A DNA stretch of 64,000 nt, taken from assembly GCF_030547075.1 (NCBI RefSeq), contig NZ_JAUOQH010000005.1:248001-312000 (forward strand), written 5' to 3'. A program made the position numbers and the translations under genes. The stretch's first letter is position 1. Every line of letters starts with the position of its first letter. Positions 45,171-55,670 of the stretch are shown one piece after another. The notes beneath the pieces are model-generated. The model was given only the letters and a program-made list of their open reading frames with translations, searched no databases and was not told the DNA's origin. This DNA comes from Alteromonas sp. 1_MG-2023. Lineage in GTDB: Bacteria > Pseudomonadota > Gammaproteobacteria > Enterobacterales > Alteromonadaceae.

Positions 45171-46538
45171 ATGTCAAAAATGTTAAGTTTACTGCTGTTA
45201 GTCTGTACATCTAGTCTTTCTGCACAAACCTTCGATACCGCCAAGTTAGACAAGTATTTAGCGGCGCTAGACGAAAATGAAAAAGCCATGTTTAGTTTGG
45301 CCGTGGTTGAAAATGGAAAGCCTGTCTACCAATATTCAATTGGCTTTTCAGATGTAGAAACCAAGCAAAAAACCAATAAAGATACACAGTATCGTATAGG
45401 CTCAATCACTAAAGTGTTTACTGCAGTGATAATTTTTCAGCTTATCGAGGAAGGTAAGCTTACTTTAGATACTCAATTATCGACCTTTTATCCAAAGGTG
45501 AAAAATGCTGATGAAATCACTATTTCTATGTTACTTAGTCATAGAAGCGGTATTCATAATTTCACCAATAAACCCGAATATTTGCAGTATATGTCTTCGC
45601 CTAAAACTAAAGATGACATGATAAGTATTGTCGAGGCACTAGAAAGCGACTTTACACCAAACAGCCAAGCGCAATATTCAAATAGCGGTTACCTTTTGTT
45701 AGGTTTCATCATAGAAGACATCACGAAAAGCACCTACGCGCAGCAACTTGAATCTCGTATCGTCACGCCGCTAAAGCTCAGTCACACGGTTTATGGTTCA
45801 AAAATTGATATTAAACACAATCAAGCTAACTCTTATGTTCATAATGTTGCTGGGTGGTCAGCTGCCTCTCAAACTGACATGAGTATTCCCCATGGTGCCG
45901 GTGCGATTATTTCAACACCTACCGAAGTAGCCACTTTTCTTGCCGCACTATTTTCCGATAAGCTCGTTTCTGCTGAATCCTTACGTAAAATGAAAGAGAT
46001 AAATCAAGGTTTAGGCCGCGGTTTATTTCAATTTCCTTTCTACGATAAAAAGGCATATGGGCACAATGGAACCATTGATGGCTTTAATTCAGTCGTCGCC
46101 TATTTTGCTGACGACAACGTTGCATTTGGCCTCACCTCAAACGGTCTAAACTATTCATTGAACGACATTAACATAGCGGTTTTGAGTATTTACTACGGAC
46201 TTGATTATAAAATACCTGACTTCTCAAGTTCGCCGGTAGAACTGACCAAAGAAGACTTGGCGAAATACGAAGGTGTGTTTGCCTCTAAAGCGTTACCCTT
46301 GAAAATCACATTAAAAGTGAAGAATGGTAATTTGACCGCGCAAGCTACGGGTCAAAGTGCATTAGATCTTACTGCTTATTCGAATCTAGAGTTTCGATTC
46401 GCCCCCGCTGGTATCGTTATGATATTTGACGGTGATAGCGATGAAAGTAGAGATAATCAAAAGAATAGCGGCAATGTTGATTATGCAACGTTCGAGTTGC
46501 AACAAGGTGGTGGTAACTACAAATTTACCCGAGAGTAG
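45171..46538 (+). CDS. Secreted serine hydrolase, beta-lactamase class C-like family
   Basis: A signal peptide (residues 1–18) precedes a penicillin-binding-like domain. The catalytic motifs are SITK (Ser78, Lys81), YSN (169–171) and GHNG near residue 298. Family members include esterases, D-aminopeptidases and class C-like enzymes; the motifs do not show that it destroys antibiotics. A C-terminal lipocalin-like domain of about 100 residues follows. TGCAAGGAG precedes the ATG. It stands alone between the zinc locus and a flavin oxidoreductase gene. Confidence 0.87.
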   Translation: MSKMLSLLLLVCTSSLSAQTFDTAKLDKYLAALDENEKAMFSLAVVENGKPVYQYSIGFSDVETKQKTNKDTQYRIGSITKVFTAVIIFQLIEEGKLTLDTQLSTFYPKVKNADEITISMLLSHRSGIHNFTNKPEYLQYMSSPKTKDDMISIVEALESDFTPNSQAQYSNSGYLLLGFIIEDITKSTYAQQLESRIVTPLKLSHTVYGSKIDIKHNQANSYVHNVAGWSAASQTDMSIPHGAGAIISTPTEVATFLAALFSDKLVSAESLRKMKEINQGLGRGLFQFPFYDKKAYGHNGTIDGFNSVVAYFADDNVAFGLTSNGLNYSLNDINIAVLSIYYGLDYKIPDFSSSPVELTKEDLAKYEGVFASKALPLKITLKVKNGNLTAQATGQSALDLTAYSNLEFRFAPAGIVMIFDGDSDESRDNQKNSGNVDYATFELQQGGGNYKFTRE

Positions 46539-46633
46539 CGCCCGATATCGCGTATCTAGGGTGAACCATGGCAAAGCCTTTCGGCGTATATTGAGTTTGC
46601 GATACACTGCAAAAAACGTTTACGAGGTTAGCC

Positions 46634-47626
46634 ATGACATTACCCCTTTCACTACTCGACCTTGCTCCTATTTCTGAAGGGCAAAGCATCAGCAATGCAT
46701 TAAGCAACTCTAGGGAGTTAGCGAAGCAAGCTGAGCGTAGTGGGTATCAACGTGTGTGGTTGGCGGAACATCACGGCATGCATGGCGTGGCAAGCTCTGC
46801 TACCGCCGTTATGCTAGGTAATATTGCCGGCGCTACCAATCATATTCGTGTAGGTGCAGGTGGTGTAATGTTGCCTAATCACGCGCCTTTAGTTATTGCC
46901 GAGCAATTTGGTACGCTTGAAACTTTATATCCTGGGCGTATAGATTTAGGGCTTGGCCGAGCCCCAGGCACCGACATGGCTACCGCCAAAGCATTACGCC
47001 GCAATCTTAATGGTAACGCCCATGTCGACACTTACCCCGATGACATAAAAGAACTTCAGCATTATTTTAATGCGCCAGAGCCCGGGCAAAAAATCATTGC
47101 AGTACCCGGTGCGAATACCCACATACCTTTGTGGTTACTGGGCTCTAGTTTATACAGTGCGCAGTTGGCTGCATCGTTAGGGTTGCCATATTCTTTTGCG
47201 TCACACTTTGCGCCAGACCAACTGTTCGATGCCTTACATGTGTATCGTTCTATGTTTACACCATCAGCACAGCAAGAAACACCTCACGTGATGGCAGGGG
47301 TAATGGCGGTTGTGGCCGACACCGACGAGGAAGCTCAGTACTTATTTACGTCTGTTCAACAACAGTTTATGAATATGAGGCGCGGGCTGAATAAGCCTTT
47401 TGCTAAACCCGTCGATGATTTGTCCAGAATTTGCAGTGAAGCCGACCACGCTATGCTGTCTCATGTGTTGCGTTATGCATTGGTAGGTTCAAAAGAAACG
47501 GTAACGGCACAATTAGCTAAGTTTGTAGAGGCAACAGAGGTCGACGAGGTCATTGTTTCAATGCCTATTCATAACTTAGAGGCTAGGCTGAAAAGCGTAG
47601 CGCTTTTGGCCGAAGTAGAAATTTAG
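46634..47626 (+). CDS. LLM-class (luciferase-like) flavin-dependent oxidoreductase
   Basis: The 330-residue protein follows the bacterial-luciferase TIM barrel: [11 protein letters not shown] at the start, [11 protein letters not shown] near residue 42, [15 protein letters not shown] near residue 76 and [14 protein letters not shown] near residue 105. This is the YhbW-like group, usually F420- or FMNH2-dependent monooxygenases of unknown substrate. It is probably cytoplasmic. It stands alone and ends before a bidirectional terminator. Confidence 0.88.
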   Translation: MTLPLSLLDLAPISEGQSISNALSNSRELAKQAERSGYQRVWLAEHHGMHGVASSATAVMLGNIAGATNHIRVGAGGVMLPNHAPLVIAEQFGTLETLYPGRIDLGLGRAPGTDMATAKALRRNLNGNAHVDTYPDDIKELQHYFNAPEPGQKIIAVPGANTHIPLWLLGSSLYSAQLAASLGLPYSFASHFAPDQLFDALHVYRSMFTPSAQQETPHVMAGVMAVVADTDEEAQYLFTSVQQQFMNMRRGLNKPFAKPVDDLSRICSEADHAMLSHVLRYALVGSKETVTAQLAKFVEATEVDEVIVSMPIHNLEARLKSVALLAEVEI

Positions 47627-47737
47627 TGGGAACTTGCGCCTAGCAGAAATGCGCTTGCCACTAAATTTGGGCATGAAACTCTACAACAGAATGCCTTAAA
47701 TAGAAGACTTTGAATAAAACACGTTAAGTCAAAATAG

Positions 47738-47762
47738 AAAAGCCTGCTAGTAGCAGGCTTTT
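47738..47762. terminator. Bidirectional-looking terminator after the LLM gene
   Basis: AGCCTGCTA (47741–47749) pairs with TAGCAGGCT (47751–47759), with A and T tracts on the two sides. It separates convergent genes. Confidence 0.8.
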
Positions 47763-47797
47763 AACGCGACGCGACTGGTTTTTTTGAAGATAGTAAC

Positions 47798-47859
47798 GGG
47801 CTTTCAAGGTTCGCTAGGGGCTTTTCAAAGTTCGCTAAGGGCTTTTCAAGGATCGCTAG
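47798..47859 (+). repeat. Three tandem copies of a 20–21-bp unit
   Basis: The unit is close to GGGCTTTTCAAGGTTCGCTA. Copies lie at 47798–47817, 47818–47838 and 47839–47859, differing at one to three positions. The array lies between convergent genes, beside a terminator. Confidence 0.8.
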
Positions 47860-47885
47860 GGATGTTTTACTGTTAGGTATGGGCG

Positions 47886-48533
47886 TTATTTCTTATTTGC
47901 TAGGCGCTCGATAAGTGCCTTATGCTGCGGAAATTTCTCTAACAATTCATGCTGAAAAACTTCAATCATATCTTCTGGTTCCCAGCCTGGAGACACTGCT
48001 TCACTTACCAAACCATAATCGCCATCGGTTAATTCGGCCGCTTTGTAAGTGCCACCTGGTACGGCAAGCTGCAACTGCTGACCGTTAGCAATATCTGGCC
48101 CAACGACTACTTTTTCGTAGTGACCGTCTGGGTAAATCATGTGGTAGGTAATGGGCGATCCCATGTGATAAAACTCAATGCCATCAGAATACTTGGTATG
48201 AAAATGATCAATGCTGTTGTCATTCGTTAGCATGTAATAAATAGCGGTCATGGTGGTGCGCTCACCACGAGCAGTCATAACTTTGTCTCTGTGATCTGCT
48301 TTAAAACTTTGGCGAAAATAACCACCTTCGAAATGATGAGATAAATTAAGCTGTTCTATCACCTGTTCTTTAGTCAATGTCTTCATGTTACTACCTGTCA
48401 TATCGTTGTTGGAGCTGGCTAAGGGTGAGAAACCTGTTAAATATAGGGCCATACAAGCGACTAATGTGCTTATTCTCTTGTTATTACCTGTATTTAGGGC
48501 GGTATTGTTTATAAGAGATTTTATTCGCCTCAT
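47886..48533 (-). CDS. DUF985 cupin protein with N-terminal signal-like segment
   Basis: Residues about 55–210 form a DUF985 (cupin_5) domain with HHFEGGYFRQSFKAD, DHFHTKYSDGIEFYHMG and EAVSPGWEPED, including conserved histidines that could hold a metal. The first 41 residues include a hydrophobic stretch that looks like a signal peptide. Most members of the family I recall lack this. A second start at 48386 (MKTLTKEQ), with AGG 8 bases upstream, would give the usual cytoplasmic form. The substrate is unknown. Confidence 0.8.
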   Translation of the reverse strand: MRRIKSLINNTALNTGNNKRISTLVACMALYLTGFSPLASSNNDMTGSNMKTLTKEQVIEQLNLSHHFEGGYFRQSFKADHRDKVMTARGERTTMTAIYYMLTNDNSIDHFHTKYSDGIEFYHMGSPITYHMIYPDGHYEKVVVGPDIANGQQLQLAVPGGTYKAAELTDGDYGLVSEAVSPGWEPEDMIEVFQHELLEKFPQHKALIERLANKK

Positions 48534-48721
48534 AATATCGTTATTATCCTATTCGATGGCTGAGTTTTTATCACTCAACCTAGAATAAACCATTTAGTGC
48601 TACATTTATGGGAATCAAACCTATATTTTATGCAAACTTCGGCTATGCAGCTAAGTTTAATAACTCTATGATTATTCGAATAATCCCTAATTCTATAGCG
48701 TAACTGTCTGGCTGAATAAAG

Positions 48722-49744
48722 ATGAAAAAAACGTCACTACTCATTATGAGTATACTCATTTGCTTTATGTTTCACGCTCCATTAACAGCAAAGCCGTTAC
48801 GGGTGGCTATTATAGAAACTAGCCCTATCCCCATAGTTACTAGCACAAAAGATGCCTTCGTCAGCGAGTTGTCGGTATTACTGCCTGATGCGGAACTCAA
48901 CATTGAGGTTTATAACGCTCAAGGAGTAGAAGAGGAGGCTAGGGCGATTGTTCAATCGATAATCGCACAAGGTGAGCCTGACCTTTTAGTGTCGATAGCC
49001 ACATTAGCCACACGGGCCGCTTATGGCTCAGCATCTGCAATCGGTATTCCTACCTTATTCATGACGGTATCAGACCCCGTTAAAGAGGGGATAGTCTTTG
49101 CATTTGGAGAGCGCAGCGAGTCAAATATCACAGGTGAATCCCATGTATTAGATGCCAAAGTGAAACTTGATATGCTAGATGGCTTGATTAAAGCATCTTC
49201 GTTATCCGAGCCAATCACTATTGGGCTTGTGCATTCAGATTACCCATCTTCGAAAAGCTCTGTGGAAAGCTTATTAGCACTAGAGAGTCAGTATGCTAAT
49301 GTAGACTTTGTGACCGTTAGCACTGCCTATGTTGATGGTGCTTCGGGTTTAAACGATATGCGCGACGGCATTGTTAATGCACTCAAGGAAAGTGTAGCAA
49401 TATCTGATGTTGATACTTATTGGCTTTCTACTGGCCCGTTAATGCAAGCCGATAGATTAGTCGAAACAATTTATAAAGAAACTAAACTATTGCCTATTTT
49501 TGCCGAAAGTATAGAGACCGTTGAGCAAGGCGCTCTACTTGGCGTAGTTGCCGATGAAGCCAGTATTGGTAGGTCGGGTGCACTACGAGCAAAGCGAATT
49601 TTAAATGGTGAAATGGCCAACGCCATGCCTGTAACTAGAGTGGATAAATACACGATAGCCGTCAATGTATCTACCGCCATTAAGATGCATATTCCTATTC
49701 CATCTTCGTATTTAAAGCTATCGAAAAACCACGTGTATCAATAA
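48722..49744 (+). CDS. Periplasmic ABC-type substrate-binding protein (PF04392 type)
   Basis: A signal peptide (residues 1–23, ending LTAK) precedes a two-lobed binding fold of the ABC_sub_bind family (PF04392), with [12 protein letters not shown] near residue 87 and [17 protein letters not shown] near residue 224. No ABC permease or ATPase gene is near. Instead the next gene encodes a hybrid sensor kinase, 4 to 19 bases away. It is therefore probably a ligand-sensing partner of that kinase. The ligand is unknown. Confidence 0.82.
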   Translation: MKKTSLLIMSILICFMFHAPLTAKPLRVAIIETSPIPIVTSTKDAFVSELSVLLPDAELNIEVYNAQGVEEEARAIVQSIIAQGEPDLLVSIATLATRAAYGSASAIGIPTLFMTVSDPVKEGIVFAFGERSESNITGESHVLDAKVKLDMLDGLIKASSLSEPITIGLVHSDYPSSKSSVESLLALESQYANVDFVTVSTAYVDGASGLNDMRDGIVNALKESVAISDVDTYWLSTGPLMQADRLVETIYKETKLLPIFAESIETVEQGALLGVVADEASIGRSGALRAKRILNGEMANAMPVTRVDKYTIAVNVSTAIKMHIPIPSSYLKLSKNHVYQ

Positions 49745-49763
49745 TGAGTTGTATCTAATACCT

Positions 49764-51665
49764 ATGCGAATTAAGTCGAAACTTTTAGCCATATATATCC
49801 CCATCCTGTTTACAGGCATGGCGCTGACAGGATATTGGGCGTATTTGACAGCCTACGACTCTGTTCGAGAGCGAGAGTATCAACTACTCACCCAAACCTT
49901 GTCTCTTACATTTATTGAGCTTGTGCGAGAACGTCACGAATTATTGGTAGATTCGGGGTTAGAAAATGTGCCCGTTTTTAGAGATGCTTATCAAAAAGAA
50001 GTATTTCAAGAATTAGCTTATCTTCATCAATCAACCGGTAAACATTTTGCGGTTAGCGATAAGTCTACTGGCGCAGAGCTTTATAGCACTTATGACGAGT
50101 GGGCCTCAATAAACACTACTAATGCCGCTATTACTACTATTAATGCAACAGATATTGCATTCGGTGAATCTGAATGGAATGATCACAATGTATTATTTGC
50201 CTGCAGCAAATTCGACCCTTGGAATTGGAAGCTAACGGTTACCCAATCTACTGACGAACTAGAGTTGTCGCTCTCAAAAATAGCGTGGCAAACCATAACT
50301 ATCACAGTATTTTTGGTCATATTAGTGAGTCTTTTGATAGGAAAAATCACTCAGCATTTTGTTATCTCTCCCATAGGGAAAATTAAAGATGCGACCGGAA
50401 CTATTGCTGGAAATCATAAGCGTGTAAGCATTGATGTAGATGGCAAAGATGAGCTTAGTGAGCTTGCGCAAGATGTAGAGGCAATGTCGGTAGATATTGA
50501 AAGTTATGTGGAACGCGCACAAGCTGCAAATAAAGCGAAAACAGACTTTCTTGCTGTAATGAGCCATGAAATTCGCACACCGTTGAATGGTATTCAAGGG
50601 CTAGCAACACTATTACTCGACACCCCATTAGACGATAAGCAAAAGCAGTATGCATCTGATTTGCGCTCCTCAGCTACTATACTTGCTACCGTTATTAATG
50701 ATGTGCTTGATTTATCTAAAATTGAATCGGGTATGTCTGAGGTTGATGTCACTGAATTCAATTTAGACTTAATGCTTAATGATCTAATTACCTTGTTAGG
50801 TATTAATGCGAGCGCAAACAGTACTCGATTAGTATATAAAAGCAGAAACTTATCTTCAGTGCTGGTAACCAGTGATGTGACTAAGCTTCGTCAAATAGTG
50901 ATAAACCTAGCCAGCAATGCAATTAAATTTACTCACAAAGGTACCGTGACCGTTACGGCGAGCCTTAAAAAAGAAGCTAGCGCAGAAGTCGCCGAAAACC
51001 GGTTGGTTATATCGGTAAAAGACACAGGTATAGGTATAGAGCCCGACAGGCTTGAGCATATTTTCGATAAGTTTACCCAGTCTGATTCTTCCATTTCTCG
51101 TCGTTACGGTGGCACAGGCTTAGGGTTATCTATTGCCAAGGAGCTTTCACAAATTTTAGACGGTGATGTGAAAGTAATGAGCCAGGTAGGTGAAGGGTCT
51201 TGTTTTACGATGTCTGCCAAAGTGAGTGCTCGGACTATCGATGACGGAGCACTGCTAGCGAATGACGACAGTGCTAATCAAAATACAACGCTTAAGACGG
51301 GCGTTAAGGTTCTACTCGCTGAAGACAATGCTATTAATGCAGTTGTTGCTCAGGCGCTATTAGAACAGCTTGGCTGTGTGGTAACCCATGTAGACAACGG
51401 ACTTAAAGCCGCGGCAAAAATTGAAGAAGACACGTTCGATGTCATCTTTATGGATATTCATATGCCGGTAATGGATGGTGTTGAAGCCACTAAACGAATT
51501 CGTAGTTCAGAGACTGCAGCGGGGCAAGTGCCAATCATTGGTCTTACCGCAGAAGCATTCAAAGAGCGTCATGAAACATTTAAAAAAGTGGGTATGAACG
51601 ACGTAGTAACCAAACCCATTACTATTGAAGCGCTAAAAGAAAGCTTACTTAAACTGGCCTTGTAA
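49764..51665 (+). CDS. Hybrid sensor histidine kinase with receiver domain
   Basis: Two membrane helices (residues about 7–28 and 173–195) flank a periplasmic sensor of about 140 residues. A HAMP domain, HisKA ([15 protein letters not shown]), HATPase ([10 protein letters not shown] and [13 protein letters not shown]) and a receiver ([11 protein letters not shown]) follow. The ATG at 49764 ([11 protein letters not shown]) gives 633 residues; a TTG at 49749 is open but lacks a spaced ribosome-binding site. The C-terminal receiver probably relays phosphate to an HPt protein outside the window. The binding-protein gene upstream probably supplies its ligand. Confidence 0.92.
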   Translation: MRIKSKLLAIYIPILFTGMALTGYWAYLTAYDSVREREYQLLTQTLSLTFIELVRERHELLVDSGLENVPVFRDAYQKEVFQELAYLHQSTGKHFAVSDKSTGAELYSTYDEWASINTTNAAITTINATDIAFGESEWNDHNVLFACSKFDPWNWKLTVTQSTDELELSLSKIAWQTITITVFLVILVSLLIGKITQHFVISPIGKIKDATGTIAGNHKRVSIDVDGKDELSELAQDVEAMSVDIESYVERAQAANKAKTDFLAVMSHEIRTPLNGIQGLATLLLDTPLDDKQKQYASDLRSSATILATVINDVLDLSKIESGMSEVDVTEFNLDLMLNDLITLLGINASANSTRLVYKSRNLSSVLVTSDVTKLRQIVINLASNAIKFTHKGTVTVTASLKKEASAEVAENRLVISVKDTGIGIEPDRLEHIFDKFTQSDSSISRRYGGTGLGLSIAKELSQILDGDVKVMSQVGEGSCFTMSAKVSARTIDDGALLANDDSANQNTTLKTGVKVLLAEDNAINAVVAQALLEQLGCVVTHVDNGLKAAAKIEEDTFDVIFMDIHMPVMDGVEATKRIRSSETAAGQVPIIGLTAEAFKERHETFKKVGMNDVVTKPITIEALKESLLKLAL

Positions 51666-51824
51666 TGAATGCGGGTGTCAACCACCCATGCTTCTTCTAT
51701 AAACAGACTTTTTCAAAAACGTCTTCAAGTGGTTCAACGAGCGCTTTTCCAAGCGCTTGGCGAAGAATTTGAATATGCGTCTATACTTATTTTTGGTTGT
51801 TAATTCATACTAAAGGAAAGTGAT

Positions 51825-52895
51825 GTGGAAGTGGTAAGGCGCCACAGAGAGAAATTTAGGCTTCGGGTCGCCCTTCTTATCGGCACTTCGCTACTAGGGC
51901 TATTCATCCTAGCCGATATAGTGCTACTACCTACTCCTTTGCATGAGTTCTATTTACAGAATAGGCTTTTATATCAACTCCCCTTCATATTAGCGGTTAT
52001 CGCATTTTCATATTCACGCTTTTTTTATGCGAACAGAAGCTGGGTTTTTGCTGGGCTGATGTTAGTGCTTACCTTCGCCAATTACTTGCTTATTTATCAA
52101 AGTTGGGCACTACACGGGTTTGCTTTTCCTTACGAAGGCACAATTTTGTATGCCTTTTACTGCGTGTTTGCTCTAGGTGTGTCTTACAAGCTTGCGCTGG
52201 TGGCCTCGCTATTAAGCATAGCCGGTTTTATCGGCCTAATGATGGTGGCACCGGTTTACGGAGACCGGGTTATGATTTCAACAGCCTTTGTTGTGGGGTC
52301 TTTATTTATATGTGCTTACGCAAAATACCGGCTAGATAGAATTGTGATTTTGTTAAAGACGACCAACAAAAAGCTAAATACCTTAAGCCGAGAAGATGAA
52401 CTAACTAGTCTTTTGAATCGCCGGGCACTCATGAAGGAAGGAGAGCGGTTGTTATCACTAAGCAAACGGCAAAAGCTGTCTTTTGCAGTGATCATGCTCG
52501 ACTTAGATGATTTCAAAAAATACAACGATGCCTTTGGTCACCAACAAGGCGATGAGGCAATTGTAACGCAAGCCGATGTGATGCGAGCGGTATTTCAACG
52601 TCAAACTGACATATTGGGCCGGTATGGAGGTGAAGAATTTATGATAATAGTCAGTGGGGTTTCTGTGCAAGATATAGAGCAGAGTTGCCAACTCATACTC
52701 GATAACTGGCAGCAAAGGGCGTTACCCCATGCTCACGATGCTACGGCTAGCATGGTGTCTTGTTCAATTGGTGCTGTGGTGGCTAGCAGGGCTGATGACC
52801 TAAAATTAGAAGAGTTAATCAACAACGCTGATAACGCGCTTTATCAAGCGAAAGCCGCTGGTAAAGCTACCTACAAACTATCAACGCTGAACTAA
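51825..52895 (+). CDS. Membrane-bound diguanylate cyclase (GGDEF protein)
   Basis: Six hydrophobic helices (residues about 15–175) precede a GGDEF domain with GRYGGEEFMII, the intact GGEEF active site that makes cyclic di-GMP. An inhibitory I-site is not obvious. The start is GTG at 51825, with AAAGGA 8 bases upstream; the nearby ATG at 51823 runs into a stop. It follows the hybrid kinase by 159 bases and may share its signal. Confidence 0.92.
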   Translation: MEVVRRHREKFRLRVALLIGTSLLGLFILADIVLLPTPLHEFYLQNRLLYQLPFILAVIAFSYSRFFYANRSWVFAGLMLVLTFANYLLIYQSWALHGFAFPYEGTILYAFYCVFALGVSYKLALVASLLSIAGFIGLMMVAPVYGDRVMISTAFVVGSLFICAYAKYRLDRIVILLKTTNKKLNTLSREDELTSLLNRRALMKEGERLLSLSKRQKLSFAVIMLDLDDFKKYNDAFGHQQGDEAIVTQADVMRAVFQRQTDILGRYGGEEFMIIVSGVSVQDIEQSCQLILDNWQQRALPHAHDATASMVSCSIGAVVASRADDLKLEELINNADNALYQAKAAGKATYKLSTLN

Positions 52896-52935
52896 GCCAG
52901 CGTTGATAGGAATAGCTAAGCTTTAAACGTTGTGT

Positions 52936-53934
52936 TTATAACTTAACAATCATCTTTCCTTTATTTTCGCCAGAAAACAGCATCTTTAAGCCTTTCTCCG
53001 CTGACTCAATGCCATCAATAATATGAGAGCGATATTGAATTTTCCCTTGCTGAACATAAGGTGAAAGTTTGGCAACAAGTTGAGGTACTTCGCCCCAATG
53101 GTCTGGCATAGCGAATCCACGAATATTGATGCGCTTTTTAATTAACGGTATCCAGTTAGGGCCTGGCGCAGGTTCGTCTGACTGATAGTCGGCAATCATA
53201 CCGCACACTACTACTCGCCCGTGGTTGTTCATACGATTGATAATATGCTTTTGAATGGGGCCGCCAGTATTTTCAAAGAACACGTCAATTTTGTCAGGGG
53301 TGAGTTCGGTTAATTTCGCTTCCAAATCATCAGTTTTGTAGTTTATCGCACCATCAAAGCCAAGTTCATTAACTATCCAATCAGCTTTTTCGTCACTACC
53401 TACAACACCTATAACTCGAAGGCCGTCGGCTTTGGCTAGTTGACCAACGATAGATCCTACCGACCCTGCAGCGCCAGTGACAACTAAAGTTTCACCTTCT
53501 TTAGGCTCGCCAAAGTTATACAAACCTGTGGTTGCGGTTAAGCCTGGAAGGGCGAATACACAAAGGGCCATTTCTTCAGTAATACCTGGCTGAAGTTTAT
53601 TGAAACCTTCACCGTTACTAACTAAGTACTCTCGCCAGCCAGTCATGCCCATGACTTTATCGCCAACTGAGAAGTTAGGGTTATTTGATTCAACGACTTC
53701 ACCCACGCCACTTGAGCGCATAACTTCACCAAGCTCTACAGGAGGAATATAGCTTTCGCGGTCTTCACTCATCCAGCCAAGCATAGCGGGGTCGAGAGAC
53801 ATGTAAGTTTGTTTTACCAGAATTTCACCTTCACCCGGAGAAGGAACGGGTTGCTCACGAGTTTCAAATAAATGGGGGCCAATTTTTCCATCATCTGGGC
53901 GATTGACTAATAGAATTTCTTTATTGCTAGGCAT
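52936..53934 (-). CDS. NADP-dependent MDR-family oxidoreductase (CurA-like)
   Basis: The 332-residue medium-chain reductase has TYMSLDPAMLGWMSEDRESY near residue 45 and a Rossmann segment GAAGSVGSIVGQLAKADGLR near residue 155. It lacks the zinc-binding cysteines of alcohol dehydrogenases. The layout fits the NADPH-dependent double-bond reductase group (CurA, leukotriene B4 12-hydroxydehydrogenase). It probably reduces enones and similar stress products in the cytoplasm. It is monocistronic. Confidence 0.9.
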   Translation of the reverse strand: MPSNKEILLVNRPDDGKIGPHLFETREQPVPSPGEGEILVKQTYMSLDPAMLGWMSEDRESYIPPVELGEVMRSSGVGEVVESNNPNFSVGDKVMGMTGWREYLVSNGEGFNKLQPGITEEMALCVFALPGLTATTGLYNFGEPKEGETLVVTGAAGSVGSIVGQLAKADGLRVIGVVGSDEKADWIVNELGFDGAINYKTDDLEAKLTELTPDKIDVFFENTGGPIQKHIINRMNNHGRVVVCGMIADYQSDEPAPGPNWIPLIKKRINIRGFAMPDHWGEVPQLVAKLSPYVQQGKIQYRSHIIDGIESAEKGLKMLFSGENKGKMIVKL

Positions 53935-54269
53935 ATGAAGTTCTCCTTAAGCTATTGAAATTACCTGTACTACAGTTGTGGGGCTAGAAGTTGGTTATAC
54001 AACCGTATTTGCCAGATGGGTCAGAAATAGTGTGTTTAATTAAACCTTCTCCCATTGCTTTGAGTAATACACAAACACTTCATTTTTTACAATTAATGTA
54101 AATGTTTGCAACTCAAGATTTTCAAAATGTTTACATCTTCTTTAATAATGTAGCTAAAATTGTAAAAAATGCGATAAAACAGCGTGAATGGCGTTAACTT
54201 GCATTGAACAAAACATACCGTAACCGTAGAATGCTGCATTGCATATTTCCTGTTCTATAAGAGTATTTT
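53935..54269. other. 335-base divergent upstream region of the fadL-like gene
   Basis: The region is AT-rich, with related words ATGTAAATGTTTGC (54096) and AATGTTTACAT (54126). These could be regulator sites, but none was identified with confidence. No ORF was found. Confidence 0.4.
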
Positions 54270-55574
54270 ATGAAGCAACATTTTTCTTTACGCGCCTCTG
54301 TATGCTTAGCATTAGCCACAATGGCTTCTTCTTCTGTACTAGCTGCCGGTTTCCAAGTAAACGAGCACAGTGCCAATGGTTTTGGCCGTGCTATGGCAGG
54401 CCAAGCGGCTACCCCTGAAAATGCGTCTATTCTAGCAACTAACCCTGCTGCTATTACTGAATTTGATACAGCACAGTTTAGTGGGCAAATTAGCTTTATC
54501 GACCCTAACATTGATATTCGTGGTTCAATGGAAACTACCGTTGGGGATGCAACTATCCCGCAAGATGTGAATGAAAACGATATCGCTACAACAGCGCTAG
54601 TACCTTCATTCTTTTATACTTCACCAATAAATGACAAGTTCTCTTGGGGTGTAGGTGCGTTCACTAACTACGGTCTAGCCACAGATTACAGTGAAGGTTT
54701 TAACGCGTTGCATTTTGCAGATGACGCAGAAGTAACATCGTTTACCCTAAACCCAGTAGTAGCTTATAAAGTTTCTGATACTTTAAGCCTAGGTTTTGGT
54801 CTTAACATTACTTATGCAGAAGCTGAAATTGGTACGTCTATTCCTCAAGCGTTCGGTACGCTGCTAGGTAACGAAGCATTGGGCAACTTAACCGTAATTA
54901 AAATGCAGGGTGATGATGTAGGCTATGGTTACAACCTTGGTGCGCTTTGGAAGCCTACAGAAACAACCAAGTTAGCTTTAAGCTACCGCTCAGAAACTAA
55001 GTTAAACCTTGAAGGCGAAATTGAGTCTGATTTAGGTGTACTTATTCCTGCAGTTGCAGAATTGTACAACCAAGACGGTTCGCTAGATCTTGATTTCTCG
55101 GCTATTACTGAAATTGCTGTTGATCAAAAAGTTGACGATAAAGTATCTCTTCAAGCCAGTATCGTATTAACACAGTGGAGTTCATTCGACGAACTTAACG
55201 CTGAGCTAGTAAGCGGCGATGATCTACTGTTGAAAGAAGAAGATTTCGAAGATTCACTACGTGTAAGCATAGGTGGAACTTATCTTTATAACGATAAGCT
55301 AACCCTTCGTGCAGGGTACGCTTTCGATGAAGGCGCAGTAAGCTTTGAGCATCGCTCTTTAAGTATTCCTGATACAGACCGTCAGTGGTATACCGTAGGT
55401 GCAACCTATGATGTTACTGACAACACGAGTGTTGACCTTGCTTACGCCTATATTAAAGGCCGTGAAGCTCAAGTAAGCCAACAACGTGCTATAGGTTCTA
55501 TCGTATCTGACCTAACAGCGACAGAGCATGCGTTTGCAAACGTATTTAGCTTACAGGTAAATACAAGCTTCTAA
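54270..55574 (+). CDS. FadL/OmpP1-type outer-membrane hydrophobic-compound channel
   Basis: A signal peptide (residues 1–25, ending VLA) is followed by the FadL hatch signature AGFQVNEHSANGFGRAMAG and ILATNPAAITEF. A 14-strand-type barrel ends in NVFSLQVNTSF. FadL proteins take up long-chain fatty acids and aromatic hydrocarbons. At 434 residues it is typical. A strong terminator follows, and a divergent LysR regulator gene lies after that terminator on the other strand. Confidence 0.9.
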   Translation: MKQHFSLRASVCLALATMASSSVLAAGFQVNEHSANGFGRAMAGQAATPENASILATNPAAITEFDTAQFSGQISFIDPNIDIRGSMETTVGDATIPQDVNENDIATTALVPSFFYTSPINDKFSWGVGAFTNYGLATDYSEGFNALHFADDAEVTSFTLNPVVAYKVSDTLSLGFGLNITYAEAEIGTSIPQAFGTLLGNEALGNLTVIKMQGDDVGYGYNLGALWKPTETTKLALSYRSETKLNLEGEIESDLGVLIPAVAELYNQDGSLDLDFSAITEIAVDQKVDDKVSLQASIVLTQWSSFDELNAELVSGDDLLLKEEDFEDSLRVSIGGTYLYNDKLTLRAGYAFDEGAVSFEHRSLSIPDTDRQWYTVGATYDVTDNTSVDLAYAYIKGREAQVSQQRAIGSIVSDLTATEHAFANVFSLQVNTSF

Positions 55575-55594
55575 TTAAGCATTATCTGAAGAGA

Positions 55595-55626
55595 AAGGGC
55601 ATCGAAAAAATCGATGCCCTTTTTTT
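55595..55626 (+). terminator. Terminator after the fadL-like gene
   Basis: AGGGCATCGA (55595–55604) pairs perfectly with 55611–55620 and is followed by seven T. It may also serve the converging LysR gene. Confidence 0.9.
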
Positions 55627-55670
55627 ATCTTTAAAAATTCACCTTGCAGTAAGCTTACATCTCATTAAAT

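Noticed and set aside
45171..46538. Antibiotic-resistance beta-lactamase
   Set aside because: The catalytic motifs are shared by many esterases and peptidases, and the extra C-terminal lipocalin-like domain points away from a dedicated beta-lactamase.
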